Below are positions 12,641-25,037 of a DNA stretch of 64,000 nucleotides, one piece after another (within the stretch, counting starts at the first letter, position 1; every line of letters begins with the position of its first letter). Origin of the DNA: Flaccisagitta enflata (Eukaryota; Chaetognatha; Sagittoidea; Aphragmophora); contig OZ231128.1 of assembly GCA_965153355.1 (NCBI GenBank), forward strand, positions 45,570,001 to 45,634,000, given 5' to 3'. The notes under the pieces are model-generated. The model did no database searches and was not told the DNA's origin. It saw only the letters and a program-made list of their open reading frames with translations. The translations under genes and the position numbers were made by a program.

Positions 12641-13280
12641 TGAAAACAGGGCAGCGACCCCAAAGGACCGATGTCCTTTTGGTTACAGGGGTGAATTTAC
12701 ATCTCTTTTTTAGGGGCTTCGGGTACTGCAAAGCATCTGACGCTTTTGGTTTTGCGGCTATTCAAGATTTCACTAAATAACTTGATCTTCCTAATCCTAA
12801 GAGGTATGTAAACAGTTTCACGTCGAGCTCTGTTTCTGTAATCAGTGAGCTGTAATTGGTGTAATCAATGTTCAATGGGTTGCAACCTATATACAAGAGA
12901 TTGCGTTTTCCATCCTGTCATCGAGTTTTTTAAGACTGCCTTCGGACTTACTAACTGTGCAGTAGTAGATATCGTTGAGTGAGCCAAAAACTTAAGCAAT
13001 AGACTAGCTAATACTTAACTTTTTGAGTTTGTAATGCCTTAGGCCCAACCGACGGGCACGAACAGTTGCAAAGTAACGTTCAAGCGACGGATCATATTGC
13101 AAAGAGAAATGGGAACAGTAACAACATCAACAACAACGATGATTGGCGAACGAGCGATTGTATTTGCATTTAGATGCGCGTGCGTCTAGGGACTTGTTCG
13201 ACGTTTTCATCGAGCGTAAGTGGACAATATGCCGAGCCTTTTATATCATTTTCCTTTCCTTGTTTGCCCCATGGGGAGAA

Positions 13281-13355
<75 letters not shown>

Positions 13356-13380
13356 CAGAGACAGAGACAAAGAGAGAGTC
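13281..13380. repeat. (GA)n microsatellite with GACA variants
   Basis: Pure GA for about 65 bp, then mixed GA/CAGA units. Confidence 0.96.
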
Positions 13381-13545
13381 TGAGAGACTGAGAAACTGAG
13401 TGAGACAGAGATTATGAGAGACAGAGAGGGAGGGAGAGGAAGACTGATATGGCGACAGATGGCGAGACTGAGACAGAGGGCAATGCATACAAACTGACAT
13501 CAACGAATGAACGAGGGGTAGAGGCAGACGAAATTATTTTGTCAG

Positions 13546-13546
<1 letters not shown>

Positions 13547-13636
<90 letters not shown>

Positions 13637-13640
13637 GAGA
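13547..13640. repeat. (GAAA)n microsatellite
   Basis: About 90 bp of AAAG units, followed at 13690-13725 by a poly(A) run. Confidence 0.96.
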
Positions 13641-13691
13641 ACGACAGAAAGACAGAAAGCATGAACGGAGGCAGGATCGAAAGCAAGTAGG

Positions 13692-13728
<37 letters not shown>

Positions 13729-13729
13729 A

Positions 13730-14390
13730 TTGAGTCAATAAAAGAGATTGGGCAACGAGAGAGTATTCACCGGCACACGCGCCTACAGCGCGCGCACGTA
13801 CATGAACACGAACACGCTCACGTACATTCACTTGGTTGACGCTCGCCAGTGGCGAGAGCTAGGATACTCGAGCTTCTTCAGTTTATCTCTGTTGATAACA
13901 GTGTCACAGAAACATAGTTAAAGTAAAAAGAAAGCATCATAAGTATGACCAATCAAGCATGTTTATCTACATATTTTGACATTCCCCGATTCTGGGTGAG
14001 TGTTCGGGGTCAAGAGCTCAATTCATTTAGGAGCCAGACTAATTCAAAGTTTTTAAGAGCGGAAGCTGTTTCTTTCCACCACAGCGTTACCTAGATAATG
14101 TGCCAAATGATTCGTTACGACTTACGACAAGAATAATCATATGCTCACATTATTTCTTAAGCTCTTGGCAGTAAATAATTACATTATCATTTTTTGTTAC
14201 AATCGCCCTCTAAAAACGTTTCGATCTAAAAACAGGCATGAACTTGAGAGAAATACTGCCGATAGAGCAGCCAACTCCAGATCAGTCGCCTCGTGAGTAT
14301 TTAGAACAATTCAACAGGTCAAGGGCAATATGTGGTCAGCGATACCCGTTGCCCTGCTTAACATGATTGTGAAATGGAGCAAGAGGAACT
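13730..14390. other. non-coding stretch
   Basis: No exon or repeat family was recognised except GGGCAATATGTGGTCAGCGA near 14325, the phrase that usually borders F1 elements. Confidence 0.45.
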
Positions 14391-14704
14391 AGGGCGAAGC
14401 CTCAAAAGAATTGACAAAGACCTGCTGTCGAGCACAGGAGGACTTTTGTTTGTCCAGCATGAATCAATTGGTAAGACGCTGTCGAGGGCTGAATGACGGT
14501 CATGGCCTGAGGGCTCCATATAGACGGATTAAAGGCCAAAAGAAGCCGATTGGACTAATCTTAAGTCTAATAGGACTGAAATAAGCCCTTAGAATACTAC
14601 TTTGAGACCAGAGAAGCTTAGTGGAGGGCTGAGAAGCCTAATAGCAGCTCAAAGGCAGTAAGTGGTCAGCGATACCCGTGCCCTGCTTGAGTGGTATGTG
14701 ATTT

Positions 14705-15403
14705 AGGTTGAGGGGAAGCAGGGCGGCGGCCCCAAAGGAGACAAAGTCCTGTAGAACACTGGGAGAATCTCCCTGTCCGTCCATCCGTCTTTCCGTCCTG
14801 TCTGCCTTCCTTCTGTCGAGGATACCCTGTTATTCAAAATCTCATTGAATAACATGAATAGTCGCAAAAGCGTTAGATGGTCAGCGGTACCCGTGCCCTG
14901 CTTAAGTAGGTTGTGGTTGAAGTTGAGGGGGGAGCAGTGCAGCGGCCCCAAAGGGGTCGATGACCTATGCTTTCACACATATGGGGGATTTTCTACTTCT
15001 TCTTCTCCTCCTCCTTCTTCTTCTCCTCCGCACCCCTCCTCCCCCCTGCCACGAGGCCCATATCTCAGCCTCAAGGGCCTATATCCCAGCCTCGAGGCCC
15101 AAATCCTAATCTTGAGGCTCAAATCCCAACCTCCAGGCCTAAATCCCAGTCTTGAGGCCCAAATTCCTTGAGGCTGGAATTTGGGCCTTGGGATGAGGAT
15201 TTAGGCCTGGAGGTTGGGATTTGAGCCTCAAGACTAGGATTTGGGCCTCGAGGCTGGGATATGGGCCTTGAGGCTGAGATATGAGCCTCGTGGCTGGGGG
15301 AAGGGGGGGTAGAAGAAGAAGAAGGAGGAGGAGAAGAAGAAGGAGAAAATCCCCCATATGTGTGAAAGCATAGGTCATCGACCCCTTTGGGGCCGCTGCC
15401 CAA
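14705..15403. mobile_element. F1 elements, truncated copy plus full copy
   Basis: A truncated F1 end (GCAGGGCGGCGGCCCCAAAGG) at about 14720 is followed by a complete element from about 14935 to 15403. The full copy has CTATGCTTTCACACATATGG ends, a CTTCTTCTCCTCC tract next to each end, and CCCAAATCCCAGTCTTGAGG units that invert near 15168. Confidence 0.82.
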
Positions 15404-15474
15404 AAAGTGACAAAAGGCAGTATATGGATAATGGTACCCATGCCCTACTTGAGTAGTTTGTTGGCTAAGTTGAG

Positions 15475-15815
15475 GGGGGAGCAGGCCAGGATCTGGGTCT
15501 CAGAGACCAGTTTCTTGGTCTCAGAGGCCAGGATTTGAGTCTCTGAGGCTAGGGTTGGTTTGAGGCATAATAAGACTGATTGAAATCCTAGGAGGTAAAT
15601 CTGAAGCCTGAGAGGGCAGAATTTAGGGTTCAGAGGGCAAAATTTAGGCTTATGCACTGATCTGAGGCCTGAGAGGCTAGATTTTAGGCCTGAGAGGAGA
15701 GATTTCTTGCCTGGGAGGGCAAATTCTAGATTTAGCAGGGGAAGCGAACAAACAAATGAACAAAGTTCTTCAATTGTCCTACTGGACTTCATCTCCGCTG
15801 GGGCCGCTGCTCAAA
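15475..15815. mobile_element. F1-related fragment
   Basis: Begins TTGAGGGGGGAGCAGG and ends TGGGGCCGCTGCTC. It contains degenerate GGCCTGAGAGG/GTTTGAG units but lacks the normal left end. Confidence 0.6.
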
Positions 15816-15859
15816 AACGTTAAAACCGGGCCTGAATAGATACGTGGTTATTTGCTCAC

Positions 15860-16003
15860 CGTATTGCGTGATGTCATGGCCGCCGCGTCGTTAGTAAGCC
15901 TCAACGTCATGTTCTTGGTTCTTATGTGAGACGGCGTCATAGTCACGCGCAGTTGAAGAGAGTATTTGGGCTTGAGAGTTGATTTAGCTCCAATTAACGA
16001 ACG
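15860..16003 (-). CDS. candidate extracellular exon of minus-strand gene
   Basis: Exactly 48 codons in phase 0/0 lie between an acceptor (long polypyrimidine tract, then TCACGCATTCAG, edge 16003) and a consensus donor (ACG/GTGAGC, edge 15860). The product has alternating hydrophobic residues (KYSLQLRVTM), an N-glycosylation sequon NMT, and a strand-like MTLRL segment, which suggests half of a beta-sandwich domain. There is no cysteine. Its phase matches the phase-0 acceptor of the transmembrane exon at 3071, so it could be the exon before it across a 12.8-kb intron. It faintly recalls the C-terminal half of an Ig-like domain in Beat-type IgSF proteins, but the expected cysteine is missing and I do not assign a family. 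Confidence 0.45.
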
Positions 16004-16034
16004 CTGAATGCGTGAGAAAAAAAAGGGGGGAAAG

Positions 16035-16038
<4 letters not shown>

Positions 16039-16088
<50 letters not shown>
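16039..16088. repeat. (GA)n microsatellite
   Basis: On the minus strand it forms the pyrimidine tract before the candidate exon acceptor at 16003. Confidence 0.95.
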
Positions 16089-16090
<2 letters not shown>

Positions 16091-16320
16091 AAATTCGTGA
16101 GAAATAGAGAGTGAGAAACGTTTGAATGTGTTGAAGATAGAAATGGAATTGGTCTGGCGCAGCAGAAAAAAAAATGAAATGAAAAAAAAAAAATATGAGG
16201 ACAATTATAGAAAAGAATTGGCAATAGAGTAGACTTGAGTAAAATGATTAAGAAGATGGGTAAGAAGGGGAAAAAGGAGAGAGAAAAACAGACGGGAAAG
16301 AAAGATATCTGATACTATAA

Positions 16321-16690
<370 letters not shown>

Positions 16691-17444
16691 GACAGTGAGA
16701 ATGACAGTAAGGGCAGAACTGTTAAGTTAAAGCGAAGACAGTTAAAAGAAAAAGGAAAACAAGGCGTAAGAGAAGGGGGATAAAGGTCGAGCGGCGTTTG
16801 GCCCCATGGAAGAGGACAGAGATCAAGCAAAAAACCGCTGATTTAGCGCCTCTTCATTTCAACGCCTCATTCAAAATCCAAACAGTCTCCAACTTTCTGA
16901 GTATGCTTTTTTTTCCTGGGCTAATGCAAACTTTTCCTAAGATGGTCACTTCTTCAATCTGTCATACCGCTTTTGATGGAACGTCTGTGATATTCATCAG
17001 TAAAAAGTTGATTTGAAATGGACTATATGCTATCGTTGGTATCAGCAAGGGTGCTGTTTCCTGCTTTCATTTAGGAGGAGGGGGGGTTGTATGTCCCTGC
17101 CCACCCGTCCGCAACTTGTTGTTACTTGTTTTTCTTCTGTCTTTAGGCAACTCCATGATATTGATATTGATATTAGTTTTTACGTTTGAAAAGTTTTTTT
17201 TCAGGAATTTCAGTTTTCTTTCCCTTTTTTACATTTCTAGTCATGAATGGTTTTTCTTTTGTTTATGTACTCATATACAAATCAGAACCACTTGATATTT
17301 CTGCCGCTACAATTGGTGCCATTGTTACAATAGATCGTTTCCTCTGTCTATTTTGTATAAACTCTTTTTTCCCTTTTGCTCCCATTCATAAATTTCTCTT
17401 CTCTTACAATTTAATCTCTTTCAGTCATCTCTTCCTATATCCCA

Positions 17445-17765
17445 TTTCCTCTTCTATTTCATCTTCTTCTTCTTTTTCTTCTTTTTCTTCCTTCTCTTCC
17501 TTCCTCCTCTTCTTATTCTTCTTCTCCTTCTTCTACTTCTCCTTTGTCTTCTTCTTCTACCCCTTCTTCTTTTTTTTCTTCTTCTTCTTCTTCTTCTTCT
17601 TCTTCTTCTTCTTCTTCTTCTTCTTCTTCTTCTTCTTCTTCTTCTTCTTCTTCTTCTTCTTTCTTCTTCTTCTTCTTCTTCTTCTTCTTCTTCTTCTTCT
17701 TCTTCTTCTTCTTCTTCTTCTTCTTCTTCTTCTCCTTCTCCTTCTTCTTCTTCTTCTTCTTCATC
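17445..17765. repeat. (CTT)n microsatellite
   Basis: Imperfect, then pure CTT array of about 320 bp. It yields poly-Phe, poly-Leu, poly-Ser, poly-Glu, poly-Lys and poly-Arg frames. The unit-free stretch 16700-17440 has no recognised feature. Confidence 0.98.
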
Positions 17766-18161
17766 CACTCCTGAGCCGAAACACTGTTTATTTTGCATAA
17801 TGGATTATGCTGACTAGACAAGAGCTGAAGGTGAGAGGTTTCTGCGCCAGGCGCCCAGATTGTCACCACTTCTCAGTGAGCCACGTCACGTTTTGGCCAA
17901 TTTGGGGGCGTTACCACTTTTCACTTTCCTAAATGAAAAGCCTTAGTTTGCGTTCTCACCCTATAGGCTATGCGCGCGGTCGGGACAAAGTAAGATTGGT
18001 TGCCCATAGATTCCCACATTGGTGTCGCACGGCCCCCTTTATTATGACTTTCACTCTCATTCTCCATCTCTTCCTCAGTCTCTCACTCTTTCTCTCTTCC
18101 TCACTCGTTCTCTTTCTCTCTTTCTCTCGTTCTCTCTTTCTCTCTTTCTCTTTTTCTCTCT

Positions 18162-18730
18162 TAGTGCACTGTAGGCGTTTTTTGATGGGTCCTTAGACGC
18201 GATCAAAAGAACTACAAAACGGTGATCTTTTGTTGAATTCTCTAGCATAGAACCCTGATAACTAAAGTCAGTACACCCTGACCTCTGGATTCAGCCCAAA
18301 CAAGAGGTCATTTTGAGCCATTGGCTGGGGTACAGTAAAACTGTTTTCTAGATGAAAAAATGTACAAAAAACTCTTTCATGACCGTTCTAATGAACTAAA
18401 AATACAATAACAGCGGCGATTTTTCTCATTTTTGCCTTGATTGCTTTTCATGGTGTTGTATCACTAAAAAACAAGTGGAGGTGGCATTGGTTGCTCTATT
18501 TTACCCATAATTGAAAACAAAAGTTGAGCTGGTCAATTGTAATCTTGTCTATAAATGTACAATTTATCATGCATTTGTTTATAGAAACCTGAAATTGCCT
18601 ATTGAAGGTCAAACATAAACTGTAATAGTAGCATGGGGAGGTGTCAAAATGAGTTTACCCTGAAAAAATAACAAAATATGGCTAAAAACAGTGAAAAACT
18701 TAATATCTAGTGATTTCTGTGTGGTGCACC
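18162..18730 (+). repeat. composite repeat, unit A copy 1
   Basis: 569 bp from AGTGCACTGTAGGCG to GTGTGGTGCACC, repeated in the same orientation at 19450-20018 with very few differences (for example CATTGGCTG against CATTAGCTG). GTGCAC occurs at both ends. It could be an LTR-like terminal repeat or a satellite monomer; the ends are not canonical TG...CA. Confidence 0.88.
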
Positions 18731-18734
18731 CTTT

Positions 18735-19447
18735 AAAGGGGAAAGATAGACTTACATTTTTTTATTTTATTGGGTAAGATCATGTCCAGAGACCTTGGGT
18801 TTGCCTCAGAGAAGCACAAAATATTTTTTTTCATTGATAAAAAATACTCACAACAAGACTTACAACCATTTATAATGAAAAAATCCAAGAAAAAGAAATA
18901 AAAATCTTTTTTTTTTTTGTTTTCGTTACCATTAGTTTGAAATTAAAAGCTCATAAAACTTTCAAAATAATGATATTAGAGTACATTTTAAAAAAATTTA
19001 GCAAAAAATTAGTTCATCTTGCTTAGATTCATCATGATTTGACTGTTTTTACCAGATTTCATAGTATAGGATTTAGCCCCCCTTCTGTTTAAAGGGGAAA
19101 GATTGACTTACATTTTTTTGTTTTATTGGTTAAGATCATGTTCAGAGACCTTGGGTTTGCCTCAGAGAAGCACAAAATATTTTTTTTCATTGATAAAAAA
19201 TACTCACAACAAGACTTACAACCATTTATAATGAAAAAATCCAAGAAAAAGAAATAAAAATCTTTTTTTTTTTTGTTTTCGTTACCATTAGTTTGAAATT
19301 AAAAGCTCATAAAACTTTCAAAATAATGATATTAGAGTACATTTTAAAAAAATTTAGCAAAAAAATAGTTCATCTTGCTTAGATTCATCATAATTTGACT
19401 GTTTTTACCAGATTTCATAGTATAGGATTTAGCCCCCCTTCTGTTTA
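18735..19447 (+). repeat. composite repeat, tandem B units
   Basis: Two direct copies of about 356 bp (18735-19090 and 19091-19447), each starting AAAGGGGAAAGAT and ending CCCCCTTCTGTTT. They differ at about six to eight positions, so they diverged earlier than the flanking A units. No coding frame was recognised. Confidence 0.88.
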
Positions 19448-19449
19448 AA

Positions 19450-20018
19450 TAGTGCACTGTAGGCGTTTTTTGATGGGTCCTTAGACGCGATCAAAAGAAC
19501 TACAAAACGGTGATCTTTTGTTGAATTCTCTAGCATAGAACCCTGATAACTAAAGTCAGTACACCCTGACCTCTGGATTCAGCCCAAACAAGAGGTCATT
19601 TTGAGCCATTAGCTGGGGTACAGTAAAACTGTTTTCTAGATGAAGAAATGTACAAAAAACTCTTTCATGACCGTTCTAATGAACTAAAAATACAATAACA
19701 GCGGCGATTTTTCTCATTTTTGCCTTGATTGCTTTTCATGGTGTTGTATCACTAAAAAACAAGTGGAGGTGGCATTGGTTGCTCTATTTTACCCATAATT
19801 GAAAACAAAAGTTGAGCTGGTCAATTGTAATCTTGTCTATAAATGTACAATTTATCATGCATTTGTTTATAGAAACCTGAAATTGCCTATTGAAGGTCAA
19901 ACATAAACTGTAATAGTAGCATGGGGAGGTGTCAAAATGAGTTTACCCTGAAAAAATAACAAAATATGGCTAAAAACAGTGAAAAACTTAATATCTAGTG
20001 ATTTCTGTGTGGTGCACC
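19450..20018 (+). repeat. composite repeat, unit A copy 2
   Basis: Same length and near-identical to 18162-18730. The outer flanks of the A-B-B-A block are both TTTCTC-type microsatellite, so target-site duplication cannot be judged. Confidence 0.88.
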
Positions 20019-20214
20019 CCTCTTTCTCTCTTTCTCTCTTTCTCTCTTTCTCTTTTTCTCTTTTTCTCTCTTTCTCTCTTTCTCGTCTTCCTCTTTCGAT
20101 TTCTCTTTCTCATTCGCTTCCTCTTTCACTATTTTTTCTTTCTCTCTCTTGCTCTCTTTCTCATTCTTCCTCTCTCTTTCATCCTTTCTTATTCTGTTTC
20201 TCTTTTGTCTCTCA

Positions 20215-20284
<70 letters not shown>
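20019..20284. repeat. TTTCTC and (TC)n microsatellite
   Basis: Degenerate TTTCTC continues the tract at 18060-18160, then pure TC from about 20217. It was probably one tract before the A-B-B-A block inserted. Confidence 0.9.
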
Positions 20285-20285
<1 letters not shown>

Positions 20286-20724
20286 TTTCGATCTGTGTGT
20301 GTCTCAGCTCCTGGCAACTAATGAAAAACAAAATAGGCCGGTATGGAAAAGCGGCCACCGCACCTTTCCTCCTTCTTTTCTGTTATTTTTCCTTTTCCTT
20401 CCTTTTCCTTCCTTTTCCTCTCTTTTCTCCCTTTTTTCAGCGCCTCAAGGATTTCCTATATCTTTTCCTTTCTTGCACTGTAGGTATACCTAAGTATGAA
20501 TATACTTTTTTTGGAGGAAACTGTAGATTGTGGAACAAATGCGTTACAGACCAACCAACCAACTAACCAACCGACGGACATAGCCTCTTAGATATAGGTT
20601 GGGGAACGAATATGCCGAAAACTTTTTATCGAAAAACAAAGCTGTTCTAGTTATCCAAGGATCGCTCATGGTCAGTGGTAGCCGATACCCTGCTTGGAGT
20701 GATCAGCTAAAAGAGTGAAGTGCG

Positions 20725-21050
20725 AGCAGGGCAGCGGCCGATGTCCTGTAGGACACAAGGGTGAATTTCCAGAGAGGGATGAGTTAGGATTTGAAAAAAA
20801 AAACTGATTTGGGGCTTGAAAGAGCTAATTTTGGATCTGAGAGAGTTGATTTTAGGACTTGGCGGGGTAACTTATGACCTGATAGGGCTGATTTGGGGCG
20901 AGGGAGGGCTGATTTTGGGCCTGAGAGGGGTCTGAGTAGTCCGGAGGGGGGGATGTACATACGTAGAAACAGACGGATAGATGGACATCTGGAAATTCAC
21001 CCCTGTGTCCTACAGGACATCAGCCCTTTGAGGCCGCTGCCCAAAAACTA
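20725..21050. mobile_element. F1-type element, short copy
   Basis: Begins GCAGGGCAGCGGCCGATGTC and TGTAGGACACAAGGGTGAAT, and ends with the complement GGACATCAGCCC and GGCCGCTGCCC. The core units are of a GGGCTGATTTGGGGCC type. The TAGGACACAGGGGTGAA end marks a third F1 subtype. Confidence 0.75.
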
Positions 21051-21419
21051 GGAATATTTAAAAAGAAGGACAAAAAAACACTATAAAGGTCTTGCACATA
21101 ATTTGAATGATTCTTACGATCGTCAGAATGGGGAAAAAAGGTGACGAAAAGAAAATGTTTTTGACGGGCCAACGGACGAACGGTCTGACAGACCGACAAA
21201 CTAAGTAAGGTGCAGGGTCTCGTAACATGTGACTAGAAAGACCCTTGAAAATCATTTTATATCAATTGTTGTTAAAAAAACAAAACAAAACAATCATCTC
21301 CATCGAAATCAAAACTAAGATATACGTGATCTTGCTCTCAATCGAACTATGAGATCGTGAAATTAGGAGAAAACCTTCGAATTGCGGAACTACAGATTGA
21401 CCTACTCAACGATCAAGTG

Positions 21420-21545
21420 ACGATTCGTTTTAGGTGCGCCAACGCACCTCTGTAACCGGTTGTGTCAGTCGGTCTGTTGCACACGTAAACCTTTAACTTC
21501 CCCCCTCCAGCACCTATTGGCCTACTTGGCCTGTTTCTGCACGGA
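21420..21545. mobile_element. F2-like variant
   Basis: Starts TTTTAGGTGCGCCAACGCACC and ends ATTGGCCTACTTGGCCTGTTTC. The copy at 59133-59262 carries the complementary ends (GGCCAAGTAGGCCAATAAGG and GTGCTTTGTCGCACCTAAAAA). It is a sister group to F2 with GTGCG in place of GTCGCG. Confidence 0.65.
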
Positions 21546-21584
21546 TATCCATGCACATGAAAATGGAAAAGAAGAAGACGCGCG

Positions 21585-21868
21585 GAGTAAAGGATGAAGA
21601 CTCCGAGTTTGGGCGTGTTTCCAGTGAAGATGAAAAACGCGTTTCTTCCTGTGAAACGCGATAACAGCATGAACACATACTTATGAACTTCACTGTCCCA
21701 CGAGGGAGTGAGCGAGCCCATGAATGAAGTAAGGGAGCGAAGCAAGCATAGCGAAGCAGAGCGCTGCGTAGCAAGTGAGCGGAGTGAGTGGTGCGAGCAA
21801 ACGAACGAAGCGAGCGACCAAGTGGCCTGTTAAAAAGGCGATTGTCTCTTGACTAAAAACGCCCCCTT
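21585..21868 (-). mobile_element. F3 element, copy 1
   Basis: Bounded by TTTGGGCGTGTTTCCAGTGA and TTGACTAAAAACGCCCCC. The interior has AACGCG-rich blocks and a degenerate GAGCGAAGCGAGC array. Confidence 0.8.
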
Positions 21869-22076
21869 ATTAGTTTATGTTGACGAGGCATTTCTTGTTG
21901 CTGTAATCTGTCAGCGGGAGCTCCTTCAATTATTGAAAATTCTTTCTAATTGCAGAATGTTTTTTCTAATAAAAGTAAAAGAAAAGGATATGAACAAATG
22001 GAAAGGCAGATAGAAAAAGAAAAAGAAATATCAGACCCAAGAAGCTATCGGGTGGTCATAGAAGTTCTCCTTTTTG

Positions 22077-22567
22077 GGCAGCGGCCCCAAAGGGGCCGAT
22101 GACCTATGCTTTCACACATAGGGGAAATTTCTCCTCCTTCTCCTCCTTCTTCTCCGTCCCCCCCCCTTGAGGCCCAAATCCTAGTCTCAACCCTCAAGGC
22201 CCAAATCCTAGCCTCAAGGCTCAAATCCCAGCCTCAAAGCTCAAATCCCAGCTTCAGAGCTCAAATCCCATCCTTAAGGCTCAAATCCTAGCCCCCAGAC
22301 CCAAATCCTAGCCTCCAGGCTCAAATCCCATCCTCGAGGCTCAAATCCCAGCCTCGGGACTCACTCCCAGTCTTGAGGCTTAAATCCCTGCCTCATGCCT
22401 CAAAACCGACCCTCAAGGCTCAAATTCAAGCCTTGAGGCTCAAATCTCAGCCTTGAGGCTCAAATCCCAGCCTCCAGGCCCCAATTCCAGCCTCCGAGCC
22501 CTAATTCCGGCCCTGAAGCTCAAATAAAAACAGCATAGGTTACGGCCCCTTCGGAGCCGCCGCCCCT
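22077..22567. mobile_element. F1 foldback element, copy
   Basis: Left end GGGCAGCGGCCCCAAAGGGG with CTATGCTTTCACACATAGGG. The core is more than 20 CAAATCCCAGCCTCAAGGCT units, nearly all in one orientation. The right end GCATAGGTTACGGCCCCTTC is decayed. Confidence 0.8.
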
Positions 22568-22798
22568 CTAACCACCTTACACTCATATACACTCACATAG
22601 GGGCAACGGGTACCGCTGACCATCTAACGCTTTTGCGACGATTCATGATCAGCTCAAGTGAAATAGATACATTTTATCAATCACATGAGGTCCATAAGGC
22701 CCCCTTCCATTTATCTTATTTTGGGTATAAAAGGGATATTGTTCCATATTTTCAAGTAAGATAAAAAAAAAAAAAGAAAAAAAAAAACATAGTCGTGT

Positions 22799-22925
22799 GT
22801 AGATTATTACACAAAGTATGGCTCAAATGTTTTTGTAGCTTTTCTCGACTGTTCCAAGGCCTTTGACACAGTCTCCCATTACGGTATCTTTCTCAAACTA
22901 ATGGGACGTAATGTGGGTAAATGTG
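22799..22925 (+). pseudogene. non-LTR reverse transcriptase fragment
   Basis: In one plus frame the sequence reads VFVAFLDCSKAFDTVSHYGI followed by FLKLMG. This is the RT motif block around the first catalytic aspartate (FLDxSKAFDTVxH) seen in LINE-type retrotransposons of the Jockey/CR1/RTE kind. Only about 40 residues are preserved, and the frame runs into the GGCAGTACCCC array downstream. It is a dead fragment. The clade cannot be set from this block. Confidence 0.85.
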
Positions 22926-22929
22926 ATTT

Positions 22930-23240
22930 GGCAGTACCCCTGGCCTCCAGTACCCCCTTGTAAAAATAATGGGAAAAAGTGGGGATATATCTTGGCAGTA
23001 CCCTCAGCAGTACCCCAGTCTTCTCTTTGGGGAATGATCCTGGCAGTACCCCCTTAAGTCTGGCAGTACCCCATGTTATAATGGGGAACTATCCTGGCAG
23101 TACCTCCTCAACTTAGCAGTACCCTTTTATATATTAAGGAACGATCCCATCAGTAACTAGTCTGTTTGGCAGTACCCCTTTAGAATACATGGGGAATCAA
23201 AGCAGCAGTACCCTTATAAATCTGGCAGTACCCTCCTTAT
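22930..23240. repeat. GGCAGTACCCC minisatellite
   Basis: About a dozen irregularly spaced CTGGCAGTACCCC motifs separated by 10-40 bp, directly after the RT fragment. Confidence 0.85.
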
Positions 23241-23326
23241 ATTGCATGAACAACCAAAAACAGTCAGTGTACAAAGTGATAATATTCATTAAGTGCATCA
23301 ATAAAAAGAGAGATTTTAAAGTGTTC

Positions 23327-23359
23327 NNNNNNNNNNNNNNNNNNNNNNNNNNNNNNNNN
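23327..23359. other. assembly gap (33 N)
   Basis: Run of N; the frames that cross it are meaningless. Confidence 0.99.
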
Positions 23360-23639
23360 AACCAATCAATCGATAGAGTCCATGAGGAGAGATAGTCAAT
23401 GAGCGAGACCCTAACACATCCAACCATCCGACCATCCGACCATCCGACCGACCGACATAGCGGGTGCACGCGACTTAAAACACGTCAAGATTGGTTAACT
23501 AACAAATAGATCAATATGCAGAAGTAAAGGGCTGAATTACCCATCGGTGAATGAAGGAATAAAGTGCAACTACTATCTTCGCCAAAAAAACCTTTACTCT
23601 TTTATAATAAGTTCATTTATTTGTGTGAAAAATGAATAT

Positions 23640-24125
23640 AAATCGATTGTAGAGCCATCAATATTTAATGTGAGCACCCTTTGACTGGATCACGGCTGCC
23701 ATTTGACAGGGAAGCAATTTGTAGAGCTTTTCGAGATATTTGGGGTGATGGCCTTACCGATCATTCCCGCCATTTTCTTGATCCCTTATCTTCACTACAT
23801 TTAGACTTAAAGCTCAAAAGAGACTCATCAAATCATTGAAAAATTGGTGACATAAATGGAGCTCTTCAAATTTGCAAGCAGTCTACGCAAACCGCATCTG
23901 TTTATTTCAATGCGTTCAGAAATGATGTGATAAATAGTGAAATGATATCATTTGAAGATTTGTAGAAATGGAAACAGCGAAATTGAACTATTTCATTCAA
24001 TGTTAAATAACTTTTGAACAAATCAAGTTAGGCTTTAATTTGATCACCGATTTTTTAAAGATCAGGCCAGTTTACCTAGAGATATTAGTTAAAACGTGAG
24101 TAAAGATTTTTTTGGCGAAGATAAT
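23640..24125. repeat. F5 dispersed repeat, copy 1
   Basis: About 480 bp recognisably related to 29060-29585. Shared phrases include GCTGCCATTTGACAGGGAAG versus GCCGCCATTTGTTGGGGAAA, CAATTTGTAGAG, and GCAAACCGCATCTGT. Neither copy keeps a frame. A decayed DNA transposon is a possibility but not shown. Confidence 0.7.
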
Positions 24126-24310
24126 ACAAGAAATACTCAACGTTGTGACATAGTAACAAGGGTCAAATGTAACACTACTTATTCTCATCCTTCTTTTCTC
24201 TAATGCTTTTGGGGGAAATCATCCTATCTTTTCTGCCATCTTTCAAAGAAGGCGATAAATTTCATGTGGGTGCACTTTGAATTGTTGTCGTTTCCTTGGC
24301 AACCATTGTG

Positions 24311-24417
<107 letters not shown>

Positions 24418-25037
24418 GCTATTGCGGAATCACGAAACTCAGTCTTCATTGTCGCTCTGCTTTCTGCGTTTGATGTTAGATGAAGGGAAGAGGGTAAAGG
24501 GAATGTTTTTTCAGAAATTTAGAGAATAGTTGTGATGGGTCCGGATTAAACACCAGTAAGAGCTCCAAAGGCTCTTGTCCTTATTTTAGATATTGTTGAG
24601 TAGTAATGAAGTCCAACTTTCATAAAACTTTTCTCTACAAATAGAAATACAAAACCTTCCTAGTTAGATGAAATAGTAATGACTGTAGATAATGCTTCAT
24701 TAACCGCCTAATAAAAACATTACTTATTTGTTTACAAGACTCAGCTTATGATTCTCATTCATTGAACTTGATGCACAGTCCGACATAAGCGGAGCTCAGT
24801 TAAAAACTTTATAAATAAAACAACGATCTAACATGAAATCTAGCGCAGAGACCAGCTTTACTTAACTGTTGCAGGCTGAACAATAACACTCAATGTAAAA
24901 TGTAAACGCAATATCAGATACGGATACAGATACATTCAATTCATCTACACAAATTTTCATCTTTCGCAATTTTTCGTCATCTTTCTCCATCTTTCGCCAA
25001 TCTTGAGCACAGTACAGCATCATTTAGCCAATTATGC

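Noticed and set aside
17186-17800. 204-codon hydrophobic frame
   Set aside because: The second half is (CTT)n; the first half has no domain and no exon context.
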